Shown here piece after piece: positions 28,860 to 40,100 of a DNA stretch of 62,069 nt. A program made the translations under genes and the position numbers. The stretch lies in the IMG/VR virus record IMGVR_UViG_3300030099_006113, positions 6,105-68,173 of that record. One strand, 5' to 3'. The DNA is from a virus. Position 1 is the first letter of the stretch, and each line of letters opens with the position of its first letter. The notes beneath the pieces are model-generated. The model made no database searches. It was not told where the DNA came from and saw only the letters and a list, made by a program, of their open reading frames with translations.

Positions 28860-29189
28860 TCACTTAACTGCTGTAATGTCTACCTTAAGAGCCCCGCCAC
28901 TACATGACGAACCAGTGTCATCACGGGTAACCACCAGGTGGGTAAGCTTCATGTCAAAGTTAGTTACGCTCAAAACGTTTTGAGTTAAATCAATGGTTTG
29001 AATGTCTGCTCTTGTACCAGTGGCGCCATTTGGCTCTTCAAAAACATATTTAACTTTTAGTCGGACGTTTGTAGATGCAGAGTGAGCAACAAGGGTGATG
29101 CTTGAATGGTTTCTAATCTTGAGCTCAAGGATGTCTGTTTCTGTAAGAGTAGACGCAGGGATAGTTTCTCTGTGAGTAAATGTACGCAT
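28860..29189 (-). CDS. small beta-rich structural-type protein, 109 aa
   Basis: Sits directly upstream of the tail-fibre gene with GGAGGATCTAA before the ATG. The sequence is beta-rich (TLTETDILELKIRNHSSITL; LKVKYVFEEPNG; THLVVTRDDTG) and ends SGGALKVDITAVK. Such short all-beta proteins are often adaptor or decoration proteins for fibres. It is first in the operon after a promoter at 29,251-29,280. No family recognised; by the joint analysis it belongs to genome B. Confidence 0.7.
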   Translation of the reverse strand: MRTFTHRETIPASTLTETDILELKIRNHSSITLVAHSASTNVRLKVKYVFEEPNGATGTRADIQTIDLTQNVLSVTNFDMKLTHLVVTRDDTGSSCSGGALKVDITAVK

Positions 29190-29250
29190 TTAGATCCTCC
29201 TATGGGCCAACAATGGCCAGGGCATATTTTCACCCTAAATGGATAGTAAA

Positions 29251-29280
29251 ATTATAGCCTAAAAAGTTAGCCCTCAACAA
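29251..29280 (-). promoter_or_regulatory. sigma70-type promoter for the fibre/lysis operon
   Basis: On the minus strand TTGTTG (29,280-29,275), an 18-base spacer, then a perfect TATAAT (29,256-29,251), about 60 bases before the 109-residue gene. The -35 box lies in the last codons of the 1084-residue gene, so the operon can also be read through. Confidence 0.65.
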
Positions 29281-32200
29281 TAGAAGACATTATTTCCCCT
29301 GTATTTGTTGCATTTTTCATTGGCTTAAATGAGGGCGGCCTTCCAGCTCCTCTTTGTTCTTGCGAAAAATTACCCATTAATCTGGACATTGTTGAAGCAT
29401 TGACAGCTGGAATGTCAAATAACTGACCAAGCGCTAGCTTGTCTGGTCTTGTAAGGTTTTTGTTTACATCAGGATCTGACAATGCCTGCATAACTTCAGA
29501 TCTAAATTCGTTATAAAACTGCGGTGATGTTTCTTTTACTGCGTCTATTACTTCTCTTGTAAGCGTATTATCTGCCAACCCATTTCCAATGGCGGTATAT
29601 GGATCTTCAAGGGCCTCGAGTATTCTTGCAAACTTTGCCATCTGCAATGAAGAGGGGAAAGGATCTTCATCAAATACAGAGGATATTCCAGCAGTAGGTA
29701 TGTTTCTATATGCGTACATGATTCTTTTACGCAAAACTTGTTTCATTATTGGTCTAATGTCACTGGTCTCATCTCCAAATGGAGAAGTAGCGGCATCAAG
29801 AAATTGCTCCATTGAGGTTGCATCTGTAGCTAAAAATGTAAGCAACTGCTTTGTTTCATCAAACTGTTCTTTTTGAATTGCCTCTGACCTAAATTCCTCT
29901 AGCAAATCTTTTCTTTTTTTATCTCTGGCTATTTCTTTTTTAAGCCCTTCTGGGTCTCTATATGCAGTCATAGGAAGAACAAAAGATCTTGCAATTGGCC
30001 TTTTCGGTATCTTGTCTTTTCCGCCAGTAGCCAGTTGTTTCATGTAGTTATTTACAAGATCTTTAGCCTGTTTTTGTCCGCTTTGAACCATGTGCTCCAT
30101 AAAGTACAATCTTCCAGCTGCACTCGTAGGATCAACAACAGCCTCAGCAACATTAACAGCAGCCCCAAGTGGCAGGCTATAAAGATATGCAAAGGGAAGA
30201 AATGGAGTCATTCTTCTAAAGAAATACTCATTTGCATTATGAGTTTGACCCTGAACCTGAGACCAACGCATAGCTGACTCAAGGTCTTCAGTTAAGAATC
30301 TTTTTAGTCTCTGTGTATTCTTTTGGGATTTCTTAACTCTTTTTAGTATTTCAGAATAGTAAGGCCGTATGCTTGTTTCACCTGGCTTAAACTCTTTACC
30401 AATGTACTCCATTAGCTTCTTTGTAAAAGCTGGTTTAAGTTTTCTATCGAAGTTATGGCTAGATAAAAGCTCTGACAGAACTTCTGCACCTAGTGAATGG
30501 TGTCTTTCCATTATCCCGGTTTTGGAATTAATATTTGTTCTGTTTAAACTTTTTAGCCAGGCAAGAACCTTTGCTTCATCTGCAAATGTTTCAAGACCTT
30601 CTTTTGCAAAGAACCCATCTTGGAATTGTTTATGGAGCTCGGCATAATCTTTTCTTTTTCTTCTGAACTGATTATTCCACATAGCAAGCTCACCAAACAA
30701 TTCTTGGTCATTCATAAAACCCTTTGCTGATGCTTCAACAGTATTCATTGCTTCTTCTGATGCATTGCCAGCAGTAAGGCCTTTAAGCCCACCAAAGTCT
30801 TTAAACTTAGTGTGATATATGTTGTTTATATCTTCAGCTCTTTTAAATGCAGCAGTAGACAGCCTTTTACTGTAAATTCCAGTAGCGCCCATTTGCTCCA
30901 GCAAGTTAATAAAAGCCTCAACATCGCCCTTACTAGCATGCACTCTAAGGCTTGATTGAATTTCAACAAGAGTCGGTCCTCTATTACCCATTCTGCTTTT
31001 AATGGCCTGAGCAAGACCGTCTCTTCCCTCAATCTTAATATTGCTTAAAAGATTAACCCAGCCAGCGGGGTTTATTGTTTTTGACTCTTTTATGCCTGTA
31101 GCCTTGCCTATGTTTGGCTCAAATATGCCGCTCATTTGTTGAGACCTTGTTGTCCATGCCTCTCTTAACTCTTTTGTTGCTGCTCCATTTCTTATTGGAA
31201 ATTGTCTTTTTAAAAAATGAGCTTGTTCTACAGCTGTATCACTAAGCATTTTAAATCTTTTAAGAGTTTCCAGAATGGAAGCATGCTCAGACCCACCAAG
31301 CATTTTAGATATAAACTCTTTGCTTATGCCCCTTCTGTCTGCCTGCTGAAGAATGTCTTCTATTAAAAAAGACTCATCTAGTGTTTTAGTCATCGATGAA
31401 GCAATGTCTTTTAAATGACCAGTTAATCTTTTTGCGTCTCTTCTTGCTTTTTGACCATCTTTACCGAGAGAGAACATAAGCTGGGCTTCTCGGATCTCAG
31501 ATGCAGATGCGCCTTGCTTTTGCATTGTAACTGCAATTTTTGCTAAAGAATCTGTTGTTGCTTTTGATATTTTTGAATTAGCAGCAAGCTGATAAACACT
31601 ACCCAAAGATCCAGTAGTTGCTGTTGCAATTCTTCCTAATAAAGGCAAACCGCCACTGAACCCCGCACCAAGAGCCGAGTTCAATATAGCATCAGAGCCC
31701 ATTCGGTTAACCATTGCTTCAACAGCATCTTCATTTGCAAGAGCAGCCTCAGACAGTCCCTGTCCAGCAGAATACAGGCCACCCTCAACAAGAGCCGCAG
31801 CAGCCCCACCAACAGTGCCTTTCATTAGGTCCGCAGTAAAAGGCGCAACATCATTTAAGGACTTCCCTTTTAGCCCTGGGATTGCTTTAGATGTTCCCTT
31901 GCCAACTAAACTTGAAACAGCTTTTTGAGTAGCAATACCAGCTCTAGAAGCTAATCCTGGTGCAGCCCCAGCGACTGTTTTTAATGCGCTTGTTCCTGGA
32001 GCACCAATAGCAACTCTTTTTAGCGTTTCCTTTGTACCAAGTCTTGCCCCAGCAGCCGTTGCTTTTGCAGACTGAGCAAATGCTGAAGCGCCACCAGATA
32101 AAATTGCCTGAATAACAGCAGAGCCAATACCGGCTCCATGATAAACGCCAGGGTTGTATTTTTGAATTTTTGCATATTTATCTGCAAGGTCATCGCTAAG

Positions 32201-32521
32201 GAGCCTAGTTACATAAGGGACTGCACCAAACGTAGAGTAATCTGCAATACCAAGAGCAGCAGCGGCTAATGAAGAATCTCCATATTCTTGTTTTTCAAGT
32301 AACTTAAAGGCTTCTGAATCAGAAAGATAATTAGCCCCTTTAAACATAAGCTCTCTTGCTTCGGAGCCGCTTACTCTGGAGATTTCTCCACTTCTATTTC
32401 TAAGATAAACTTTATCATTTGAAGGAAAATCAAAACCTTGCCCAAGAATTTTTCTTGCAACTTCACTAGAGCTAACATCGGTAAGCTCATTTGTTTCTGT
32501 GTTTATAATTCTAACTGGCAT
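29267..32521 (-). CDS. large internal virion/ejection-type protein, 1084 aa (phage B)
   Basis: Starts PVRIINTETNELTDVSSSEV. It then has a hydrophobic Gly/Ala-rich region (SAVIQAILSGGASAFAQSAK; GGAAAALVEGGLYSAGQGLS), long charged helices, and a further apolar part (FLPFAYLYSLPLGAAVNVAE) before a helical C-terminal third. Such proteins are packaged in the head and ejected with the DNA in podoviruses. It lies last in a row of four virion-type genes. No lytic or enzymatic motif is evident. Confidence 0.75.
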   Translation of the reverse strand: MPVRIINTETNELTDVSSSEVARKILGQGFDFPSNDKVYLRNRSGEISRVSGSEARELMFKGANYLSDSEAFKLLEKQEYGDSSLAAAALGIADYSTFGAVPYVTRLLSDDLADKYAKIQKYNPGVYHGAGIGSAVIQAILSGGASAFAQSAKATAAGARLGTKETLKRVAIGAPGTSALKTVAGAAPGLASRAGIATQKAVSSLVGKGTSKAIPGLKGKSLNDVAPFTADLMKGTVGGAAAALVEGGLYSAGQGLSEAALANEDAVEAMVNRMGSDAILNSALGAGFSGGLPLLGRIATATTGSLGSVYQLAANSKISKATTDSLAKIAVTMQKQGASASEIREAQLMFSLGKDGQKARRDAKRLTGHLKDIASSMTKTLDESFLIEDILQQADRRGISKEFISKMLGGSEHASILETLKRFKMLSDTAVEQAHFLKRQFPIRNGAATKELREAWTTRSQQMSGIFEPNIGKATGIKESKTINPAGWVNLLSNIKIEGRDGLAQAIKSRMGNRGPTLVEIQSSLRVHASKGDVEAFINLLEQMGATGIYSKRLSTAAFKRAEDINNIYHTKFKDFGGLKGLTAGNASEEAMNTVEASAKGFMNDQELFGELAMWNNQFRRKRKDYAELHKQFQDGFFAKEGLETFADEAKVLAWLKSLNRTNINSKTGIMERHHSLGAEVLSELLSSHNFDRKLKPAFTKKLMEYIGKEFKPGETSIRPYYSEILKRVKKSQKNTQRLKRFLTEDLESAMRWSQVQGQTHNANEYFFRRMTPFLPFAYLYSLPLGAAVNVAEAVVDPTSAAGRLYFMEHMVQSGQKQAKDLVNNYMKQLATGGKDKIPKRPIARSFVLPMTAYRDPEGLKKEIARDKKRKDLLEEFRSEAIQKEQFDETKQLLTFLATDATSMEQFLDAATSPFGDETSDIRPIMKQVLRKRIMYAYRNIPTAGISSVFDEDPFPSSLQMAKFARILEALEDPYTAIGNGLADNTLTREVIDAVKETSPQFYNEFRSEVMQALSDPDVNKNLTRPDKLALGQLFDIPAVNASTMSRLMGNFSQEQRGAGRPPSFKPMKNATNTGEIMSSIVEG

Positions 32522-32531
32522 TTAATTACCC

Positions 32532-34451
32532 TTAATCACCAAAGAATAAACTTCCAGATGCTTGTGCTTTATTCTCAGCGCTCATTAATCTTCTTTCTAA
32601 GGCCATTTTTCTTAGCCTATTGTCGTAAAACATTGATTCTTCAAAGTTAAGATTGTTTTCCTGAACGTCTTTAAACAGTTTTGATGGATCTTGAATTCCT
32701 ATCGTAGACATCCACGGAAGAAGAATAGGCTTGTTAGTCTCGCTGGTCAGCAAGTACCTAGTCATTGTTTGACCAACAACATCCATTTCAAACTTTTTAA
32801 GAACTGCCCTAATTTGGCTCAAATTATTACGAGCAAGAAAGCCCATAACGTCTTCTGTAAATTGCTGTTCTGACTCTGCAAGGTTACCCTTGTCTAGAGT
32901 TCTTGCGTATTGGCGAGCCAACAATCTTCCATTTTGCTGAAGCCTATCTGCAATGCTAAAAGGAAAATATTTCTTTGCATCAAAGTCTGCAACGATTCGA
33001 TCAATACTTCTTCCAGTATCACCACTTTCTCTTTCAAGAATATCGACAATTGCCAGAGCCTCCTGAAGGTTAGACATTGCCCTGTCGCTAGAAGTGTAAA
33101 ATTCTTTATCGGCAGTTGTTAGCTCTGCAATCTTTTTTTCTTTTGGTGCAGCTAAAGCTTTACTCATCTCTAAACGCATTAGCTTCATGCCATGCTCTCT
33201 TTGTTGAGCAGCAGAAGCAGCAGAAAGAGTTGCAGTTCTTTGACCAACTTCCTTAATTGCTTGATCCTTAAGAGCTGAAGCAAGCTTGTAGTTTGTAAGT
33301 TGCTCTTCATATTTGATGTCTTTTTTAAAAACAGAAAGAGCTGCTTGGTACTTTGGATTTGTAGCAAATTGAGCCAACTCTGGCTTAGCTGCAATTTGAT
33401 CAACAGCTGCACCAAACCTCCTCAACATAGCACCCCTGTAAACATTCATTTGATCTACAGTAGAATCAAAACGAGAAATTACAGCATTCAAACTATCTTG
33501 GCGGGCTTGTCTTTTTTCTGCTCTAAATGTAGCCATTTGACTGGCTTCCATTCTTTTAGCTTTAAAATCTGAATCAACAGCTTTAAAGAATGCAGTCATA
33601 AAGTAGTTTGGAATCTTACCCTCAGTACCAATACTTAAAAAGGTATTAAGAAATGTACCTGCAAGCCAAAAAACAGTGCTTGCTGTTTTTTTTGCACTGA
33701 AGTCATCATTATCGTCAAAGAATCCAATAAGGTCCCCAAAGGTGCCTGGAGCAGCTGGGGGTTTTTCATTCTTAAATGCCTTAAGTGTTTGCTCTGTTAG
33801 GTCATTAAATTTTTCTTGAGTAACTTTAGATATCTCACGAACAGCTTTTTCTTCACTTAAAGCAGCTTCATATTTTTCTTGCTGAAGCTTTTCGATGTCT
33901 TGAGCCGCTTCTAGCTCAAAAGTGTATTGCTCTAGTCTTTGCTCTTCTTCAAATTCTTTTAATTGTTTTTGCGTACTTGAGTATTTCCTGGTTGCTTTCT
34001 CTAGTTCTTGTGACCTATTTTTAATTTTACTATCTAGCCCTGCAAGTTTTTCGCTGTAAGCAACAGGGTCAGAATCAAGAAAACCAGTTAGCTCTTTTGA
34101 AGCAGCAGAAAATCTTTCAGCCTCTGCATATGTAGAAGCAGATGTTATATCTGGATTTCCATACAGCCTTGGGTCAATTCCTAGCTCACTTAGTGACATT
34201 TGCTTTTCATCATCACTAAGATCAATTGACTGACGTTTACCTAAATCATTGCCAGCAATTACCGCGTTTGTTTCGGCGCTTTTTTCAACCCTTTTGTCTG
34301 ACTCATCCATCATGGCTTTGGATCTTTTATCTCCAAGCCTACTGGACTCCATTTGGCTTTTAGCAACGTATCTTGCAAACTCGGGATTTTGAGGATCTGG
34401 CTCAGAGCTCATAAAAGGAATAGAAGAAAGTACTGATGGCACAACTGTCAT
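32532..34451 (-). CDS. coiled-coil internal virion-type protein, 639 aa (phage B)
   Basis: Mostly helical and very charged (LEKATRKYSSTQKQLKEFEE; LQQEKYEAALSEEKAVREIS), with one apolar segment near the middle (TVFWLAGTFLNTFLSIG) and more coiled coil after it (ATFRAEKRQARQDSLNAVIS). The size, helical content and position between two other virion-type genes resemble internal core proteins of podoviruses. AGGGG precedes the ATG. The A counterpart lies outside the window. Confidence 0.7.
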   Translation of the reverse strand: MTVVPSVLSSIPFMSSEPDPQNPEFARYVAKSQMESSRLGDKRSKAMMDESDKRVEKSAETNAVIAGNDLGKRQSIDLSDDEKQMSLSELGIDPRLYGNPDITSASTYAEAERFSAASKELTGFLDSDPVAYSEKLAGLDSKIKNRSQELEKATRKYSSTQKQLKEFEEEQRLEQYTFELEAAQDIEKLQQEKYEAALSEEKAVREISKVTQEKFNDLTEQTLKAFKNEKPPAAPGTFGDLIGFFDDNDDFSAKKTASTVFWLAGTFLNTFLSIGTEGKIPNYFMTAFFKAVDSDFKAKRMEASQMATFRAEKRQARQDSLNAVISRFDSTVDQMNVYRGAMLRRFGAAVDQIAAKPELAQFATNPKYQAALSVFKKDIKYEEQLTNYKLASALKDQAIKEVGQRTATLSAASAAQQREHGMKLMRLEMSKALAAPKEKKIAELTTADKEFYTSSDRAMSNLQEALAIVDILERESGDTGRSIDRIVADFDAKKYFPFSIADRLQQNGRLLARQYARTLDKGNLAESEQQFTEDVMGFLARNNLSQIRAVLKKFEMDVVGQTMTRYLLTSETNKPILLPWMSTIGIQDPSKLFKDVQENNLNFEESMFYDNRLRKMALERRLMSAENKAQASGSLFFGD

Positions 34452-34453
34452 AA

Positions 34454-35389
34454 TTAACCCCTAAGCATTTCAGCGGCAGTTTTAAGGCCACCGGCTCTAG
34501 CAGTTCTTCCCATAAAATTAGAACTTCCAGATGTTCCTGGAATTAAACGACCAGCAGTTGCACCTATTGCAGAACCGACAGCAGCACCAACAGGGCCACC
34601 AATAGCCATCCCAGCAGCACCACCAGCAGCAGCACCACCACCGCTAGCAACAGATCTAGCAGCGCCTCTTGGCGATCCAGAAATAAGCGCAGATCCAGCA
34701 GCAGTAAGGCCTTGAGTAATTGGACCACCTACAACTTCGCTAACTTCTTTAGATAGCCCAAGATTTGACAGAGCAGCATCAATTCCTTTTTGAACTGTTT
34801 CTTGACTAACAGCTGCTACCGCACTTCCTATGGCTGCTTTTCTTTGATCTTTATCTTTAATAGCCATTGCAGAGCCAATTCTAGTTCCAAAAGTTGCAGC
34901 TCTTTCAAACTTAGAAACTCTCTTTTGTCTTTCTTCTATTATTTTGCCTGTCTCTACCTGTGCTTTTTTTGCTTTTTCTTCAATTTTTTTTACCTCTTGA
35001 GTCTTTAAGGTATTTGCTTGTCTTCTTTCATTAATATTAGCCTGAGTTGCTGCCATTATCTGATCAGCTGGATTACTCGAACCTTCCATTGAAGCGAGGC
35101 TTTGACCTCTTGTAGGTCGTGTTTGCGAGAGCCTAGACATAATTGCTTCGTCAGACTCAGTATTGCGCAGCATTTCTCCAACTGGCTGCCTATTTAAAGC
35201 TGTTGGATTTGTAACAGATGGGGCAGTTTTAAATTGAGACTGACTACCCACCTCTCCTGCGCCAAAAGCATACGGAGTAATGTTTCGAAGAGATTCATCT
35301 TTCCTCATTAGGCTAGCAGCACCACGCTCAGCAGAACCAAGCCTATAAGCATGAAGAGGCGTAGGAATATTTTTTTTAGGCATAAACAT
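34454..35389 (-). CDS. glycine-zipper virion-type protein, 311 aa (phage B)
   Basis: A helical charged middle (KTQEVKKIEEKAKKAQVETG) is followed by a Gly/Ala zipper: GGAAAGGAAGMAIGGPVGAA and VGSAIGATAGRLIPG. Such zippers insert in or cross membranes and are found in phage ejection proteins. AAGGAGTGGTAA lies directly before ATG 35389. Function inferred from composition and place. Confidence 0.7.
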   Translation of the reverse strand: MFMPKKNIPTPLHAYRLGSAERGAASLMRKDESLRNITPYAFGAGEVGSQSQFKTAPSVTNPTALNRQPVGEMLRNTESDEAIMSRLSQTRPTRGQSLASMEGSSNPADQIMAATQANINERRQANTLKTQEVKKIEEKAKKAQVETGKIIEERQKRVSKFERAATFGTRIGSAMAIKDKDQRKAAIGSAVAAVSQETVQKGIDAALSNLGLSKEVSEVVGGPITQGLTAAGSALISGSPRGAARSVASGGGAAAGGAAGMAIGGPVGAAVGSAIGATAGRLIPGTSGSSNFMGRTARAGGLKTAAEMLRG

Positions 35390-35399
35390 TTACCACTCC

Positions 35400-37103
35400 T
35401 TAAAGACCGGGAAATCCGGGAAGTCCACCTAGAACATCTGAAACTTCATCTGCAGTAGCTTCAGCGCCTTCTCCGGGTGAGTCAAAGCCTTGATTTCCGC
35501 CTTGATTACCTAATGGATCTGCACCAATAACACCTTCGACATAGCCTGGTAGGTCTTGACCAATAAGCTGACGAACTGCATCAAGCTCTTCGTTTAGCTG
35601 CTCACCACTTGATTCCCAGAACCAACCCTGTTCCATGACATATTTACCAAGCTCAACAATTGCACCTTCTCTAGCTGCCCAGTAACGATAGGTTAGTTCT
35701 TCTTTAAGTTGAGCCATTTCCGTATCAACTCTTTGTTCTGCGAGCTCAAGACTTACACCTTGTTGAGTTAGTGCAGAAAGCAAAGAGTTTCTTGTAGACT
35801 CAAGCTGAGCGTTTACTTGAGCTTCAGCAATTGTTCTTGCTTGTTCCATTTGGGCATTGCTTAGCTCTGCCTCTTGTTGAAAGCTTGCTTCCTGAGTAAA
35901 TCTTTGTTGCTCAAGCTGAACGCGTTGAGTTTCCATTTGTTGCTCAAACTGAGCATTCTGAAGGTCTGTTTGTTGTGTTAATTGAGCTACTATTTCATTA
36001 ACACTTTGATCGAATCCAGCCTGTTGGAGAACTCTTGCTTGCTCTTGTTCAGCTGCTAAAATATTTGACTGTTGATCAAACTGAGCTTGAGTAATTTCAG
36101 CACGTGCTTCCATTTCAGCAGCAGCCATTTCAGCTTCTTGCTCCATTGCAGCCTGGCGAATTAAACGTTCTTGTTCTTGAGAGCTTGCTTGCATTTCTGC
36201 TTGTTGCTCTAACTCGGCTTGTCTGATAGCTTCCTGTTGTTGCAGCTCAGCAGTTGTAAGTGTTGCTTGTTGTTCAAGCTGTGCTTGTTGAGTTGCAACG
36301 CCAAGATCTTGTCCCCTCATTTGACCGGCTGCACCACCAAGAGCTTGAAGAGCTTCTAACTGTTGCCTTGCAGCAGCTTCTTGGACTCCTCGCTCAACTT
36401 CTTGCACTCCTTGAACTCCAGCACGCAACAAAGCTGCCGTAGGAACGCCTCTTTGAGTAGCTAGCTGAGAGATTACGTTTTGAATTCCTCGTTCTCTTTG
36501 TTGCTCGAGTACTGGACTTAATTGACCTGAAGCCATGGCAGAAAGAGCTTCAATCTGTTGGGACTGGGCATCTCTTGCTTGTTGGTCTTGTGCTTGAATT
36601 TCAGCAGATCCAATAGCTCCAATACCTTCTATTTCTGAAGCAGCAGGGCCTTGAGCAGCAGTAATTTCTGCAGCAGTTGGGCCTGTTGGAGTTTGAACAT
36701 CAGCAGCAACAGGTAATGAAACATCGCCAATATCAGCAGCTTCAAGATTTTGAGCAGCTTGTGATTCAAAAGTTGCAGCTGTTCCTGGTGTAGCGGCCTG
36801 AATGTTTTGACCTGTTACCTGTTGTCCAGTCCCAAGATCTGCACCTTCACGCTCAAGAACTTGATTCGTTATATCTGCAACACCTTGCTGATTAAAACTT
36901 CCTTGAAATGGGCGATCAGGCGCAGTGGTACCTTGTCCCATGGGGCCATAGTCTATTTCAGTAGGTGGAGGATTGGCTCCTTCAGGAAGTGGTTGAGGAG
37001 CAAAGCCAGAATAATCAAGCTCTTCTTCTTCTTCTTCTTCTACTCCAACGCCAAACGGATTGGCCAACTCGCCAAATTTAGGCTGTGGTATAGAGTCTGC
37101 CAT
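35400..37103 (-). CDS. Gln-rich long coiled-coil virion-type protein, 567 aa (phage B)
   Basis: Residues about 180-470 form an almost unbroken helix rich in Gln, Ala and Glu, with approximate repeats of the type AELEQQAEMQASSQEQERLI and AEMEARAEITQAQFDQQSNI. The N-terminus is acidic and Pro-rich (EEEEEELDYSGFAPQPLPEG), the C-terminus Gly-rich and disordered. It follows the large tail gene. The truncated A gene at the left edge occupies the same slot. Likely virion component; coiled-coil filament or ejection protein. Confidence 0.75.
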   Translation of the reverse strand: MADSIPQPKFGELANPFGVGVEEEEEEELDYSGFAPQPLPEGANPPPTEIDYGPMGQGTTAPDRPFQGSFNQQGVADITNQVLEREGADLGTGQQVTGQNIQAATPGTAATFESQAAQNLEAADIGDVSLPVAADVQTPTGPTAAEITAAQGPAASEIEGIGAIGSAEIQAQDQQARDAQSQQIEALSAMASGQLSPVLEQQRERGIQNVISQLATQRGVPTAALLRAGVQGVQEVERGVQEAAARQQLEALQALGGAAGQMRGQDLGVATQQAQLEQQATLTTAELQQQEAIRQAELEQQAEMQASSQEQERLIRQAAMEQEAEMAAAEMEARAEITQAQFDQQSNILAAEQEQARVLQQAGFDQSVNEIVAQLTQQTDLQNAQFEQQMETQRVQLEQQRFTQEASFQQEAELSNAQMEQARTIAEAQVNAQLESTRNSLLSALTQQGVSLELAEQRVDTEMAQLKEELTYRYWAAREGAIVELGKYVMEQGWFWESSGEQLNEELDAVRQLIGQDLPGYVEGVIGADPLGNQGGNQGFDSPGEGAEATADEVSDVLGGLPGFPGL

Positions 37104-37129
37104 TTCTTAACTCCCTAAAATCTATCTAG

Positions 37130-40100
37130 TTACACCCTAGTTACACCAGCGCTTGAGTCGCCAATTGTTCTAGTTAGGTTGTAAACTGTTTCGTCTATGC
37201 TGTGTATCTGGCTATTAGGCAGAGATTGATTAAATTTATCCTCTGTATTAGCCATACGATAAATGCCTTTTTTACCACCAGTTTCTATAACTAGCGAACT
37301 AAGGGTAAATCCTTGAAGGGCAGAAAGGGTGCTATTTGAATCTGAGTCAAATATTTCAAACTTTAATGATTGGCATTTTTGGCGAGTTAAATGACCTCTT
37401 AACTGGAAACTGCCTTCAGCGGCTGGATCAAACTCAAGCTTAAAAATATCTACAGGAGCTACGTCATGATAATCATAATAAACATATATATTTAAATCAA
37501 AGTCTTCGCTTCCTACAATTTTACCAAGAAGGGCAAACTTATAAGCCCTTGCAAATCCTTGTATCTCATTTAAATGAATCCAACCTGTTTTAATCTTTAA
37601 CGGCATAAATGCCGATTGATTAAGGGTTTTAATGTCTGATCTTTCACCCCATAAATCATTTCCTGAAGTAGTCATGTAGACTATATTTTCAATTGAAAAC
37701 ATTCCAGAAAAAGTCTCAAGGCTAGATAGGGTGCTATATTCATAATGAGACCATTGGTTAAAGAATGAGTTATAGGCCATTACTTTTTTGTTTAGCAAAA
37801 ACCTAATTGTGCTTGTTGGCTGGTTTTGAATAATTTCTTTTACAATGTTGTCATCAAGTCTTTCAGAAGATGCATAAGCTTGACTTTGAGAGAATCCAAC
37901 AGTGTCCTCAACCATTGCACCAATAAATTCAACTTGCCCTTGGAATATTCGGTAGATGCCTTTTATGCTTTGGAAATAAAGGCCTGAGTCAGTATTAAGA
38001 GTAGGGGATCCTTTAATTGCACCAATACTATTGCTGATTAATCTTGGTGTAAAATAAGACCCTGAACCTGACTTTGATGGGCCATCTCCACTAATTACGT
38101 ATATTGATTTTTCTCTAAAGATATAGAGATCACCGCCAGCACTACCCAAGGCTGTAGGTTTATCATCCAAGGACCCATCAAGAGGAATAAAGAAAGAGTC
38201 TGAAAATGAAACACCAAAGCCTTCAACGTATTCTTTTGAAAACAAAATGCGATTATCTTCAGTAATAGCAAAAATTCTATTTCTGTGTTCTTTTATATAA
38301 AAACAAGCAGGCACAATTACATCAGCAAGTTCATTTGCATCTGTATAAAGAGATGCCCCAACTGCAACAACTGCATCTGAAAATGTATCAGCAAAGGTTG
38401 AGGTTCCTCCGCTATAGTCACTTTGGCCAGAAACTGTAGCAACTTTATTGTATAGATTTCCATCAGCCTGTGTTCTGTAGATGGAAACATAATAGTCATC
38501 ATGCTTTACCATCATTCCAATTTGCTCAAAGGTAATTACTGTTGAATCATTTGAGCTCATAGCAACAGAGACAGGGTCAGAAGGCTCTGACCTATAAAGA
38601 TTACCGTTAACGTCTTCTCTTTCAAATACAATTTTATACTTGTATGTCTTGTTAGACGTCATACTTCCAGACGTTCCACTAACAGCGACAGATGTAATTT
38701 CAGGCTTTGGCAAACCAGAAAGACTTACAATGTTCCCTCCATCGTCCTGGTACATTGCATTGCCAAAAGTAAAAAATACATTATCTCCAACAGCAGAGTG
38801 CCTTGTTCCATATGATGGCACACCTGTTGTAATTTTAATAATTTCGATAATAGAATTAGGAACAGCTTCTACTTCAGTAGCTGATGTTGGAAATGTGTTA
38901 ATGTTTGTAGTTCTTGGGACAGCTGTATAGAACTCTTCCGGGGTATTACCAGAGCTAGAGTATCCAACAACTTTGCATGGCCCAAAAGGAGAATACTCTG
39001 GACGATATGATTGAGTTAAAGATCTTCCAACAATTGTACCACTACTGTTATTCGTATCAACGTGAAAGCTTACGGTAGACAGCTCTTTGTTTGAGCTATA
39101 GGCATTGCTTCCTCCAAATATCGTTATAAATTTGTTAGTCGTATTTTCATACTGGAACCCTTGAACAGAAGATCTTCCTCTTCCTAAACTTAATGCTGAA
39201 GAAATACTAACCGATGGGCCTGATGTAGGACGTGTAATTCTGTAAATTGACTGAGTTATTGAGTTTTCATTAGGTCCATCCTCAAACATTAAAGCAACAG
39301 AATCTATAGAATCATCATAAAGAGGTTCATGATCAACAAACCCATGGGGCTGGAAGTAAGTTGAAGAATTAGTAAAGTTTGAATGATTTGCACCTGTTGA
39401 TGGATTTATATCAACAGAAGAAAGCCGAATAGTAGTTCCAGTTCTGTATGCAATATAATACTTACTAACAGCAGATGAAAACGTAGTTCCTGCTGTAGAG
39501 TGACCAAGTACAAGCCTTGTTTCTGGAGCCGTGCTACCAAGGCCATCAGAAATATCAGTAGAGTTTACTGGTGAAAAACTGCCATCAGGATCACTGTCTA
39601 TAACATAACGAACAGAATGGGTTCCTGAATTGTTTTTATAATAAACAACTACAATTCCATCAATATCATCTGAGTCAGCATGTAAAACATCAAACCATTG
39701 CTGAGACGTTGTTTGGTTGTAGTCATTCGTTGAACCACCAATAACCACTCCATTACCAGCGAGAGAAGGCATTGTTACAGAAGAAGTCCCAATGCTTAAA
39801 TGGTCCCTTCTTAGTTCATAGTTGCTTCCATTTTTATACTCATAATAAACATTAAAGCATCCGTTTGAACTAGAGTGAGCACCAGCGCTAACTACTTTAA
39901 TTTTGCCCTGATAAGTATATTGAGCAGCGCTTCCTGTTCTTGCCTCTGATGTAGCAACAACAGTCATTCCTTCTCTTTCTATAAGATTAACAACATGGCT
40001 ATAGTTCTTTGCTCTATTAGTGTAATCGTAATCAACCTTTAAATATGCAACGCATATGTAATCACCAAAAATTGCAATGCTTGGGGCTTCTTCATGGTGC

